A stretch of 6,373 nt of DNA from Gammaproteobacteria bacterium (GTDB lineage: Bacteria > Pseudomonadota > Gammaproteobacteria > UBA6429 > Thiohalophilaceae), in the NCBI GenBank assembly GCA_029880425.1, contig JAOUOK010000113.1, positions 1 to 6,373 of the forward strand, written 5' to 3'. The notes under the pieces were generated by a model. It was not told the DNA's origin. It made no database searches and saw only the letters and a list, made by a program, of their open reading frames with translations. Of this stretch, positions 1-6,373 are shown in pieces (the stretch's first letter is position 1; every line of letters starts with the position of its first letter). Made by a program: the position numbers and the translations under genes.

Positions 1-1707
1 TTCAACCATCAGCTGCAGGTTTTGCCTTCCACGAAAGACATTTACATCAAGACGATAAGCCACTTTTGCTTGCTGATGCTCATTTGACCATTCCTCATCC
101 GTAGTATTAAAAGCGATCGCATCGACTTCAAGTTGCGAGCCATGAGGTTGAAGTGACATTTTCAAATGCTTCTCACCAACGATCCGCTTACTAATGATAT
201 CAAATAAACCATCAAATACCGGTTCCTGAAAGGTCTGTCCCCAGGGACCCGCATAACGAATTTCTTCAGCTGTCTGCAAGTTAAGTTCTGATTCTGAGAG
301 CTCACCATCACTCAGAACAACACCCTTTAAATCATCATCATCAAGATGACGCCGGACTTCTGCATCAAAGGCCCGGGTAAATAACTCATAATTCTCTTCT
401 GCAATAGTCAAACCTGCTGCCATCGCATGGCCACCAAACTTGGTAATAAGATCGGGATGACTGGCTGCCACGCTATCGAGTGCATCACGTATATGTAAGC
501 CTTTAACAGAACGACCGGATCCCTTTAAACAGTTATCTTCAGTTTTGGCAAAAACAATAACCGGACGATGCCATCGATCTTTAATCCGCGAAGCAATAAT
601 ACCCACCACCCCTTCATGAAAACTTTGGTCAAATAAACACAATCCAAAAGGCAGGCTCATATTTTCATCGAGATGCATTTCATCTAATAGTTTCAATGCC
701 TGTTGTTTCATATCGGATTCAATATCACGCCGCGCATGATTGATATCATCGAGTTGCTGAGCGATTTTATGTGCTGCAGTAATGTCATTACTTAATAAAC
801 AATGAATTCCTAATGACATATCATCCAGCCGGCCCGCCGCGTTAAGTCGAGGAGCAATGGCAAAACCAAAATCACTGGCAATCAAACGTTGCATATCACG
901 CCCGGTAATATCAATAAGTGCCTTAATGCCCATACTCACTTTACCTGAACGAATACGTGCTAATCCCTGCGAAACTAAAATACGATTGTTGTAATCAAGT
1001 GGCACCACATCCGCAACCGTACCCAAAGCAACCAGGTCTAGTAACTCGGCCAGGTTGGGCTCTTTAATATTTCGTTCTTCAAACCAGCCCTGTTCTCTCA
1101 ACAAAGAACGTAACGCCAGCATCACATAAAAAATCACACCAACCCCCGCCAGCATTTTACTGGGAAATTCATCACCTGGTTGATTCGGGTTAACGATGGC
1201 ATCGGCCGCGGGTAACGTTTGCCCGGGCAAATGATGGTCAGTAACGATAACTTTTATATTAAGGCCTTTTGCAGCCTTCACACCTTCAATACTTGATATA
1301 CCATTATCAACGGTAATGATGACATCCGGCTTAAAACGATCAAGCGCAACCTGGACAATCTCAGGGGTCAGGCCATAACCGTACTCAAAACGGTTCGGTA
1401 CAAGAAACTCAACTTGCCCTGCCCCCATACTCTGCAATGCTTTTACCGCAACCGTGGTACTTGTTGCACCATCAACATCAAAGTCACCCACAATAACAAT
1501 CTTCAGGTTATTTTTAATCGCATCAGCAATTAAGAAAGCCGCTTCATTAATCCCTTTTAATTTTTCATACGGTAAAAGTTTACTTACTGAATAATCCAGT
1601 TCATCAGCAGATTGAATATTTCGATTGCCGTAGATACGGTTTAAAATTGATGAGAAATTGTCCAGCTTGTTCTCTGGATTCGCGATACGCTTAATGACTT
1701 TATCCAT
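1..1707 (-). CDS. recJ: Single-stranded-DNA-specific exonuclease RecJ (3' end cut by window edge)
   Basis: RecJ degrades single-stranded DNA 5' to 3' in recombination, mismatch and RecF-pathway repair in the cytoplasm. The frame is open without a stop from the ATG at 1707-1705 to base 1, giving 569 residues. The E. coli protein has about 577, so only a few residues and the stop are missing. The DHH-phosphoesterase motifs are in order: GDFDVDG (74-80), TVDNGISS (132-139), VTDHHLPG (155-162), LDLVALGTVADVVPLD (223-238) and APRLNAAGRLDDMS (285-298). The DHHA1 part follows with HEGVVGI (364-370), KGSGRSVKGLHIRDAL (395-410) and KFGGHAMAAGL (423-433). A C-terminal OB-like part ends in FRGRQNLQLMVE. 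The start fits the family N-terminus. It lies inside the end of the rpfE-type gene (8-base overlap), and no good Shine-Dalgarno is visible, so translation probably depends on coupling. I see no frameshift or missing metal ligand. Identification is secure. Confidence 0.97.
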   Translation of the reverse strand, partial: MDKVIKRIANPENKLDNFSSILNRIYGNRNIQSADELDYSVSKLLPYEKLKGINEAAFLIADAIKNNLKIVIVGDFDVDGATSTTVAVKALQSMGAGQVEFLVPNRFEYGYGLTPEIVQVALDRFKPDVIITVDNGISSIEGVKAAKGLNIKVIVTDHHLPGQTLPAADAIVNPNQPGDEFPSKMLAGVGVIFYVMLALRSLLREQGWFEERNIKEPNLAELLDLVALGTVADVVPLDYNNRILVSQGLARIRSGKVSMGIKALIDITGRDMQRLIASDFGFAIAPRLNAAGRLDDMSLGIHCLLSNDITAAHKIAQQLDDINHARRDIESDMKQQALKLLDEMHLDENMSLPFGLCLFDQSFHEGVVGIIASRIKDRWHRPVIVFAKTEDNCLKGSGRSVKGLHIRDALDSVAASHPDLITKFGGHAMAAGLTIAEENYELFTRAFDAEVRRHLDDDDLKGVVLSDGELSESELNLQTAEEIRYAGPWGQTFQEPVFDGLFDIISKRIVGEKHLKMSLQPHGSQLEVDAIAFNTTDEEWSNEHQQAKVAYRLDVNVFRGRQNLQLMVE

Positions 1708-2758
1708 AGTTAAAATTCACGAACGGTTTAACCCGCTTCCACCAGTGGCGCAACTGTTTTTTATTGATGCTGAGCGAGGTATTATTATCAATTATTAATA
1801 CAATCTTATCTATTTCATTATTAAGCAGCAGTTCATTACAGCGTACTAAAAAATCCTTTTCGATTTCAGCAAGGGTTTGCATAAAACGATAAAGATCAGA
1901 GTTCATAATATATCCGGTTAAACTATCCAGAACTACAAAGCTGTTTACATTTTTTATCTCATCATCAAAATCATTATCTAAAGCGATAACATTCAGACCA
2001 CAATGATAACCAACACCTTTAAATAAAATATCATTGGTTATAATAACATCGTGAGATGCATTTAACGCATTGTTAGCTGGCAGTGTACCGCCACCCCATA
2101 ACCAAAGGCTATTAGCTGAATAATTATTCCTTGATGCACGTTCAAAATTCACATTTGAACTATGTAACAACATTTGTATTTCGTTTGTGATGGTCTGCCA
2201 GTAAAGAGCATCCTCTCCGACTGCCTCATAATGATAGATATTTTTCCCCATCACGTCTGCTAATCGATGCGTCACCATATCTGCATTTTTTTCTAAAGCC
2301 AGGTACCAGCGATGTGGTTCAACTGAATAAAGCGTCCAGGGTTCATCTTTAAAATGAGAATTGATTGCATCAACCAGGTTATCAGCCTCTTGCTGATTCA
2401 GGCATAATTCTTCATGCGCCGATAGCAGCAGTGTATCCCGATCAGCATACAGGTAGACCGGATCAGCCCTGAGCCAGTACTTATCTTCATATTTGATATC
2501 TTCACGATGTTCGGCGATTAATGATAGCGCGGCATAGGGTTTATCTTTATTTTCATCCACCGTTAACCCAAACTCGGATGATAAAATATCATGCTGTGTT
2601 TTAGATTTTTTAATCGTTCCGCGTGAAAGCCATTTTTCCAGAACAGGAAAACGCGTAACAGGTAATTGAGAAAGTTCTTCTTGTGATAACTGGGAAAGCG
2701 TTGACTGAAAGCCAAACAAGTCGGGGATATAAAGTGTCAGTGTAGAATCACTGGGCAA
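1700..2758 (-). CDS. RpfE-type protein (COG4255), alkaline-phosphatase / cofactor-independent phosphoglycerate mutase-like fold
   Basis: A 352-residue soluble protein with no signal peptide or membrane segment. It resembles the family annotated as 'regulatory protein RpfE type' or 'phosphoglycerate mutase' that sits beside recJ in many proteobacteria, including the rpf region of Xanthomonas. Family landmarks are LRADPVYLYADRDTLLL (96-112), EPHRWYL (147-153), a central DALYWQTITNEIQMLLH stretch (183-199), NSLWLWGGGTLP (216-227) and a basic aromatic C-terminus LRHWWKRVKPF (337-347). The classical iPGM metal-binding and phospho-serine motifs are not obvious, so enzyme activity is doubtful and the biochemical role is unknown. 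The start is TTG at 2758-2756, with a weak upstream GAG nine bases away. An in-frame stop lies ten codons further upstream and there is no ATG or GTG between. The gene is AT-rich, with many Asn, Asp and Ile codons in its C-terminal half, unlike hom and thrC. Its TAA stop overlaps the recJ start. The family assignment rests on recalled motifs and gene context. Confidence 0.8.
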   Translation of the reverse strand: MPSDSTLTLYIPDLFGFQSTLSQLSQEELSQLPVTRFPVLEKWLSRGTIKKSKTQHDILSSEFGLTVDENKDKPYAALSLIAEHREDIKYEDKYWLRADPVYLYADRDTLLLSAHEELCLNQQEADNLVDAINSHFKDEPWTLYSVEPHRWYLALEKNADMVTHRLADVMGKNIYHYEAVGEDALYWQTITNEIQMLLHSSNVNFERASRNNYSANSLWLWGGGTLPANNALNASHDVIITNDILFKGVGYHCGLNVIALDNDFDDEIKNVNSFVVLDSLTGYIMNSDLYRFMQTLAEIEKDFLVRCNELLLNNEIDKIVLIIDNNTSLSINKKQLRHWWKRVKPFVNFNYG

Positions 2759-2824
2759 AATAAACGTCTCAAAATGTATACTTTAATAAAAAAGGATTAA
2801 AAGTTTCTAGCGTTTGTTTAATAA

Positions 2825-2940
2825 GAATTTTTGAGGCGTTTTCGAGCAAGGCGAAAATAAAGTAAAAAACGGAGCTGACATGAAGTCAGTGAGTATTTTT
2901 ACTTTATTTTCAATGCTGCCAGGGAACGCCTCAGGAATTC
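2825..2940. repeat. Large nested imperfect palindrome, MITE-like or REP/BIME-like intergenic element
   Basis: Three nested pairs of inverted arms are visible. The outer arm 2825-2840 (gaatttttgaggcgtt) matches the reverse complement of 2925-2940 at 14 of 16 bases. The middle arm 2853-2868 (gaaaataaagtaaaaa) matches the reverse complement of 2896-2911 at 16 of 16. The inner arm 2875-2879 (ctgac) pairs with 2885-2889 (gtcag) around a 5-base loop. A short agca/tgct pairing (2845-2848 with 2914-2917) joins the outer and middle stems. The whole could fold into one long hairpin in RNA or a cruciform in DNA. It encodes no protein and fills most of the gap between thrC and the rpfE-type gene, its outer edge touching the thrC stop codon. 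Such size and symmetry are typical of small non-autonomous mobile repeats. No convincing target-site duplication is seen beyond the AATT within each outer arm. Copy number cannot be judged from one window. Confidence 0.7.
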
Positions 2941-4017
2941 TTACATGTTATCCATGATTGCTTTACGCACATCTTCTAAGGTCGCATCAACATTAATCAA
3001 AGGACGTGTACTTTGTGCGATGGCCGTATCAGGATCTTTTAAACCATGACCTGTTAATGTACAGACAATCTTGCTGCCTTCAGGGATCTTTCCAGACTTA
3101 ATGTCCACCATGGCACCGGCTAATGATGTTGCAGATGCAGGTTCACAGAAGATACCTTCTTTTTCTGCTAATAGTTTTTGCGCTGCAAGAATCACTTCAT
3201 CGGTACATTCATCGAACCAGCCTTGTGATTCTTCTTTAACAACCCAGGCTTTATCCCAGCTTTGTGGATGACCAATACGAATGGCTGTAGCAACGGTTTC
3301 AGGTTCATCGACCATCTCACCACGCATGAAAGGTGCAGAACCAGCAGCCTGGTAGCCGACCATTTTAGGGCGACTGTTTGCGATACCATTCTCATGGTAT
3401 TCACTGTAACCCATCCAGTGCGCAGTAATATTTCCTGCATTACCTACAGGTATACAGTGATAATCTGGTGCACAACCGAGCTCTTCCACAATCTCAAATG
3501 CAGCTGTTTTCTGGCCTTGCAAACGGTATGGATTGATTGAGTTTACAATCGTAACAGGTGCATCTTTACCTACTTGTTTAACCAGCTCCATGCCATCATC
3601 AAAGTTGCCTTTAATCTGAATAACAACCGCACCATGCATCATGGCCTGGGCAAGTTTACCTAAGGCAATCTTACCTTCAGGAATTAAAACAAATGCAGTA
3701 ATCCCGGCACGCGCGGCATAAGCAGCTGCTGCTGCAGAAGTGTTACCCGTTGAAGCACAGATAATAGCTTTACTGCCTTCTTCAACCGCTTTAGTCACCG
3801 CCATGGTCATACCGCGATCTTTAAATGAACCTGTTGGGTTTAAACCTTCGTACTTAATATAGATATCAACGTCTTTGCCTAAAATCGCAGGGATATTGTT
3901 TAAACGAATTAACGGGGTATTGCCCTCACCCAGGCTAATAATACGTGTGTCATCATGTACCGGTAAGCGATCACGGTAATTATCAATCAGGCCTGTATAA
4001 CGGTTACGAAAAGGCAT
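2941..4017 (-). CDS. thrC: Threonine synthase, PLP-dependent
   Basis: Converts O-phospho-L-homoserine and water to L-threonine and phosphate, the last step of threonine synthesis, in the cytoplasm. At 358 residues it belongs to the short, fold-type II threonine synthases of the Bacillus kind, rather than the longer E. coli type of about 430 residues. Visible motifs are LGEGNTPL (29-36), the PLP lysine K66 in [11 protein letters not shown] (60-70), the ASTGNTSAA substrate/cofactor loop (88-96), the phosphate-binding loop PVGNAGN (190-196), CEPASA (291-296) and LTGHGLKDP (321-329). The start is ATG at 4017-4015, preceded by a strong AGGAG at seven bases. The gene follows hom by 74 bases on the same strand and probably shares its transcript. 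The TAA stop abuts the palindromic element. There is no sign of damage. Homoserine kinase, which supplies the substrate, is not in the window. Confidence 0.97.
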   Translation of the reverse strand: MPFRNRYTGLIDNYRDRLPVHDDTRIISLGEGNTPLIRLNNIPAILGKDVDIYIKYEGLNPTGSFKDRGMTMAVTKAVEEGSKAIICASTGNTSAAAAAYAARAGITAFVLIPEGKIALGKLAQAMMHGAVVIQIKGNFDDGMELVKQVGKDAPVTIVNSINPYRLQGQKTAAFEIVEELGCAPDYHCIPVGNAGNITAHWMGYSEYHENGIANSRPKMVGYQAAGSAPFMRGEMVDEPETVATAIRIGHPQSWDKAWVVKEESQGWFDECTDEVILAAQKLLAEKEGIFCEPASATSLAGAMVDIKSGKIPEGSKIVCTLTGHGLKDPDTAIAQSTRPLINVDATLEDVRKAIMDNM

Positions 4018-4024
4018 GGTAAAA

Positions 4025-4029
4025 CTCCT
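4025..4029 (-). promoter_or_regulatory. Ribosome binding site of thrC
   Basis: AGGAG on the minus strand, seven bases before the thrC ATG. It is the best Shine-Dalgarno match in the window and fixes the thrC start. It also suggests that thrC initiates independently and is not coupled to hom, whose stop is about 60 bases upstream. Confidence 0.85.
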
Positions 4030-4091
4030 AAATATTCTTTAAAACTTCTTAAAATTTAATTAACTTAATTTTATTCAACTTTGGATTTTAT

Positions 4092-5408
4092 TTAACTGGC
4101 ATTAAGATTTTCCATACGAATACGGGTGACTTCACCTGTAATCGTTTTTAATGCTTCAATTTGCTTGATCGCTTCATTCATTTGTTTCTCTACAACCTGG
4201 TGGGTCAACATAATCACGGTGGCTTCGGTTGAATCACCTTCGGGTTCTTTCTGAATGATCGCTTCAATACTGATACCTTTATCACCCAGTATACGCGTAA
4301 CATCGGCAAGCACACCCGGCTCATCTTTTGCCAGCATACGTAAGTAATAAGCCGTTTCAACATCTTCCATTTTTAATATCGGTAAATCGGACAAGCTGTC
4401 TGGCTGGAATGCAAGATGTGGAACCCGGTTTTCAGGGTCAGAAGTTAAGACACGAACAACATCAACCACATCAGCGACAACGGCTGAAGCGGTCGGTTCA
4501 TCACCTGCGCCGGCACCATAATATAAAGTCGGGCCAACGGCATCACCCTGAACCAGTACTGCATTCATGACGCCATCAACATTAGCAATTAAACGGCGTT
4601 CAGGAATTAATGTCGGATGAACACGTAATTCAACACCATTATCTGTACGACGTGTGATACCAAGATGTTTGATGCGGTAACCCAGCTCTTCTGCATAGGT
4701 TACATCTTCACGGGTAATTTTAGTGATCCCTTCTGTAAAAGCCGCATCAAACTGTAACGGGATACCAAACGCAATTGAAGCAAGAATAGTTAACTTGTGC
4801 GCAGCATCGATACCTTCTACATCAAAAGTCGGATCCGCTTCAGCATAACCAAGTTCCTGTGCTTCTTTTAATACATCATCAAAGTCACGCCCTTTGTCGC
4901 GCATCTCTGTAAGGATAAAGTTACCCGTACCGTTAATTATACCGGCTAACCATTCAATTTGATTACCCGCTAAACCTTCACGAATGGCTTTAATAATGGG
5001 GATACCGCCGGCAACAGCGGCTTCAAAGGCAACGATGACACCTTTAGCCTGTGCAGCTGCAAAGATTTCATTACCATGCTTGGCAATCAACGCCTTGTTT
5101 GCAGTAACAACATGCTTGCCATTTTCAATCGCACGCATTACCAAATCTAAAGCGAGCGTATCACCACCAATTAACTCAACAATAATCGCAACATCAGGAT
5201 CTTCGACAACCTCTTTTGGATCTGCTGTAACTGTAATACCCTCAGTCGAACAAATACGTGGTTTATTTAAATCACGTGCGGCAGCATGGCTAACAACAAT
5301 ACCGCGTCCTGCACGACGTGCAATTTCTTCCGCATTACGCTGTAAAACATTAACAGTACCACCACCGACAGTACCTAATCCCAGCACACCTACTTTAACC
5401 GGATCCAC
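4092..5408 (-). CDS. hom: Homoserine dehydrogenase with C-terminal ACT domain
   Basis: Reduces L-aspartate 4-semialdehyde to L-homoserine with NAD(P)H, the branch step towards threonine and methionine, in the cytoplasm. The 438 residues match the usual monofunctional form, with no aspartokinase fused. The N-terminal Rossmann domain shows VGVLGLGTVGGGTV (6-19). VTANKALIAKHG (101-112) carries the conserved lysine K105. The catalytic region has GIINGTGNFILTEM (156-169) and EADPTFDVEGIDAAHKLTIL (190-209), where D201 and K205 correspond to the catalytic Asp/Lys pair of the family. A C-terminal ACT domain starts at about residue 354 (YYLRMLAKDEPGVLADVTRI), the usual site of feedback inhibition by threonine. 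The start is GTG at 5408-5406, supported by an AGGGGA site and by alignment of the glycine-rich loop to the expected N-terminal position. It begins 5 bases after the alaC stop, so it is translationally coupled to alaC. The sequence is intact. Confidence 0.97.
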   Translation of the reverse strand: MDPVKVGVLGLGTVGGGTVNVLQRNAEEIARRAGRGIVVSHAAARDLNKPRICSTEGITVTADPKEVVEDPDVAIIVELIGGDTLALDLVMRAIENGKHVVTANKALIAKHGNEIFAAAQAKGVIVAFEAAVAGGIPIIKAIREGLAGNQIEWLAGIINGTGNFILTEMRDKGRDFDDVLKEAQELGYAEADPTFDVEGIDAAHKLTILASIAFGIPLQFDAAFTEGITKITREDVTYAEELGYRIKHLGITRRTDNGVELRVHPTLIPERRLIANVDGVMNAVLVQGDAVGPTLYYGAGAGDEPTASAVVADVVDVVRVLTSDPENRVPHLAFQPDSLSDLPILKMEDVETAYYLRMLAKDEPGVLADVTRILGDKGISIEAIIQKEPEGDSTEATVIMLTHQVVEKQMNEAIKQIEALKTITGEVTRIRMENLNAS

Positions 5409-5413
5409 TTTAT

Positions 5414-6373
5414 CTATTCCCCTGCTTCTATTTTGTATTTCTTAAACATATCGCGAATACCGCGAACGGCCTGGCGAGTACGATGTTCATTTTCAATTAA
5501 ACCAAAGCGTACGTGATCATCACCGTATTCACCAAAACCAATACCGGGTGAGACGGCAACTTTTGCTTCTTTAAGTAATAGCTTGGAAAACTCTAATGAG
5601 CCCATGTCTTTAAACTGTTCTGGAATCGGCGCCCAGACAAACATGGTCGCTTTGGGTTTCTCAACCTTCCAGCCAAGTGCATTTAAGCCATCACATAAAA
5701 CATCGCGGCGACGTTCATACATGTCACTGATTTCTTTTACACATTCCTGCGGGCCTTCAAGTGCGGCAATGGCGGCTACCTGGATCGGGGTAAACATACC
5801 GTAATCAAGATACGACTTCATTCTTGCTAACGCTGCAACGAGAATGGGATTCCCCACCATGAAACCAACACGCCAACCTGGCATATTGTAGCTTTTAGAT
5901 AAAGAATAAAATTCTACCGCAACCTCTTTAGCCCCTTCGACCTGTAAAATCGATGGTGCTTTATAGCCATCAAACACAATATCGGCATAGGCAATATCAT
6001 GAACAATCCAGATTTCATGTTCACGGGCAATCTTGACCACTTTCTCAAAAAACTCGAGCTCAACACATTGTGTTGTTGGGTTGCCAGGAAAATTAAGCAC
6101 CAGCATTTTCGGCTTAGGCCAGGAATCCTTAATCGCTTTTTCTAATTCCTCGAAAAAGTCTTTATCAGGCACCATGGGCACATGACGAATATCTGCCCCG
6201 GCGATAACAAAACCGTAGGGATGAATCGGGTAAGATGGATTTGGAACCAGTACCGCGTCACCAGGCCCAACCGTTGCCATGGCTAAATGCGCCAGCCCTT
6301 CTTTCGAACCGATGGTCACAATCGCTTCAGTTTCAGGATCGAGATCAACGTCGTAGCGTGATTTATACCAGTT
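5414..6373 (-). CDS. alaC: AlaC-type PLP aminotransferase (glutamate-pyruvate transaminase; N-terminus beyond window)
   Basis: Fold-type I aminotransferase, closest by eye to E. coli AlaC (YfdZ), which makes alanine from pyruvate and glutamate. The frame is open from the window edge (first visible residues [19 protein letters not shown]) to a TAG at 5416-5414. That gives 319 residues, so about 90-95 N-terminal residues are missing against a family length near 410. Visible landmarks, numbered from the edge, are the [14 protein letters not shown] cofactor loop (20-33), [11 protein letters not shown] (45-55), NFPGNPT (94-100) with the conserved Asn, [12 protein letters not shown] (125-136) with the Asp that contacts the PLP ring nitrogen, [15 protein letters not shown] (157-171) with the Schiff-base lysine at 160, and a C-terminal [11 protein letters not shown] with the substrate-carboxylate arginine. 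The GTG at 6319 is internal, since homology continues upstream. It leads the hom-thrC block. Substrate preference is inferred from resemblance, and some relatives are annotated as aspartate or generic class I/II aminotransferases. Confidence 0.92.
   Translation of the reverse strand, partial: NWYKSRYDVDLDPETEAIVTIGSKEGLAHLAMATVGPGDAVLVPNPSYPIHPYGFVIAGADIRHVPMVPDKDFFEELEKAIKDSWPKPKMLVLNFPGNPTTQCVELEFFEKVVKIAREHEIWIVHDIAYADIVFDGYKAPSILQVEGAKEVAVEFYSLSKSYNMPGWRVGFMVGNPILVAALARMKSYLDYGMFTPIQVAAIAALEGPQECVKEISDMYERRRDVLCDGLNALGWKVEKPKATMFVWAPIPEQFKDMGSLEFSKLLLKEAKVAVSPGIGFGEYGDDHVRFGLIENEHRTRQAVRGIRDMFKKYKIEAGE
5418..5423 (-). promoter_or_regulatory. Ribosome binding site of hom, inside the end of alaC
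   Basis: AGGGGA on the minus strand, nine bases before the GTG of hom and overlapping the last sense codons of alaC (Ala-Gly-Glu). It supports the GTG start and translational coupling of hom to alaC. Confidence 0.75.

Noticed and set aside
2759..2824. Possible promoter for rpfE-recJ with a TATACA -10 at 2775-2780 on the minus strand.
   Set aside because: Only four of six bases match TATAAT, no credible -35 lies about 17 bases upstream, and the resulting leader would be about ten bases long. AT-rich sequence gives such matches by chance.
2825..2940. The palindrome as a classical intrinsic terminator.
   Set aside because: The perfect stem is AT-rich and neither strand shows a GC-rich stem followed directly by a run of T at the end of the structure. 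It is kept as a repeat with a possible RNA 3'-end role.
2825..2940. The repeat as part of a CRISPR array.
   Set aside because: There is a single palindromic unit with no regularly spaced direct repeats and no cas genes nearby.
3192..3440. Minus-strand 82-codon frame inside thrC.
   Set aside because: It lies in a different frame of an intact, strongly conserved threonine synthase and has no ribosome binding site or recognisable motif.
4018..4091. AT-rich near-palindrome (aaaatttaattaacttaatttta) in the hom-thrC spacer as a terminator or operator.
   Set aside because: It contains almost only A and T, would make a very weak stem, and lies inside what reads as one transcription unit ahead of a strong thrC ribosome binding site.
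4984..5445. Plus-strand open frame of 153 codons opposite hom.
   Set aside because: It is antisense to the well-conserved hom coding sequence, has low-complexity Ser/Thr/Pro/Ala-rich composition typical of a shadow frame, and resembles no known protein. The shorter plus-strand frames opposite thrC, hom and alaC were dropped for the same reason.
6317..6319. GTG as the start of the aminotransferase.
   Set aside because: The frame and clear AlaC homology continue upstream to the window edge, so this GTG is an internal valine codon.

Overview
All five genes in this window lie on the minus strand. Read in the direction of transcription (high to low coordinates) they are: the 3' part of an AlaC-type aminotransferase (alaC, cut by the right edge), homoserine dehydrogenase (hom), threonine synthase (thrC), an RpfE-type/COG4255 protein with an alkaline-phosphatase-like (iPGM-like) fold, and the single-strand exonuclease RecJ (cut by the left edge just before its stop). 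This is a chromosomal housekeeping region. The protein sequences and the gene order alaC-hom-thrC followed by rpfE-recJ point to a gammaproteobacterium (possibly a relative of one) with a moderate to low GC content. The genus cannot be named from this window.

Region by region: alaC (right edge to 5414) and hom (5408-4092) are 5 bases apart, and the hom ribosome binding site lies inside the last alaC codons, so the two are translationally coupled. A 74-base AT-rich spacer with a strong AGGAG site leads into thrC (4017-2941). Together they form an amino-acid block: alaC makes alanine from pyruvate and glutamate, hom reduces aspartate semialdehyde to homoserine, and thrC converts O-phosphohomoserine to threonine. 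Homoserine kinase (thrB) and aspartokinase are not here and must be encoded elsewhere.

Between thrC and the rpfE-type gene is a 182-base gap. Most of it (2825-2940) is one large nested imperfect palindrome that begins directly against the thrC stop codon. It looks like a small non-autonomous repeat (MITE-like or REP/BIME-like) and may also shape the 3' end of the hom-thrC message. It is the most unusual structure in the window.

The rpfE-type gene (2758-1700) starts with TTG, is visibly AT-richer than its neighbours, and overlaps recJ (1707 to beyond base 1) by 8 bases, so these two are coupled as well. recJ has all the expected RecJ/DHH motifs and lacks only its last few codons.

I found no CRISPR array, tRNA, rRNA, transposase gene, toxin-antitoxin pair or defence system. 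Apart from the palindromic repeat and the poorly understood rpfE-type gene, this is ordinary core genome.
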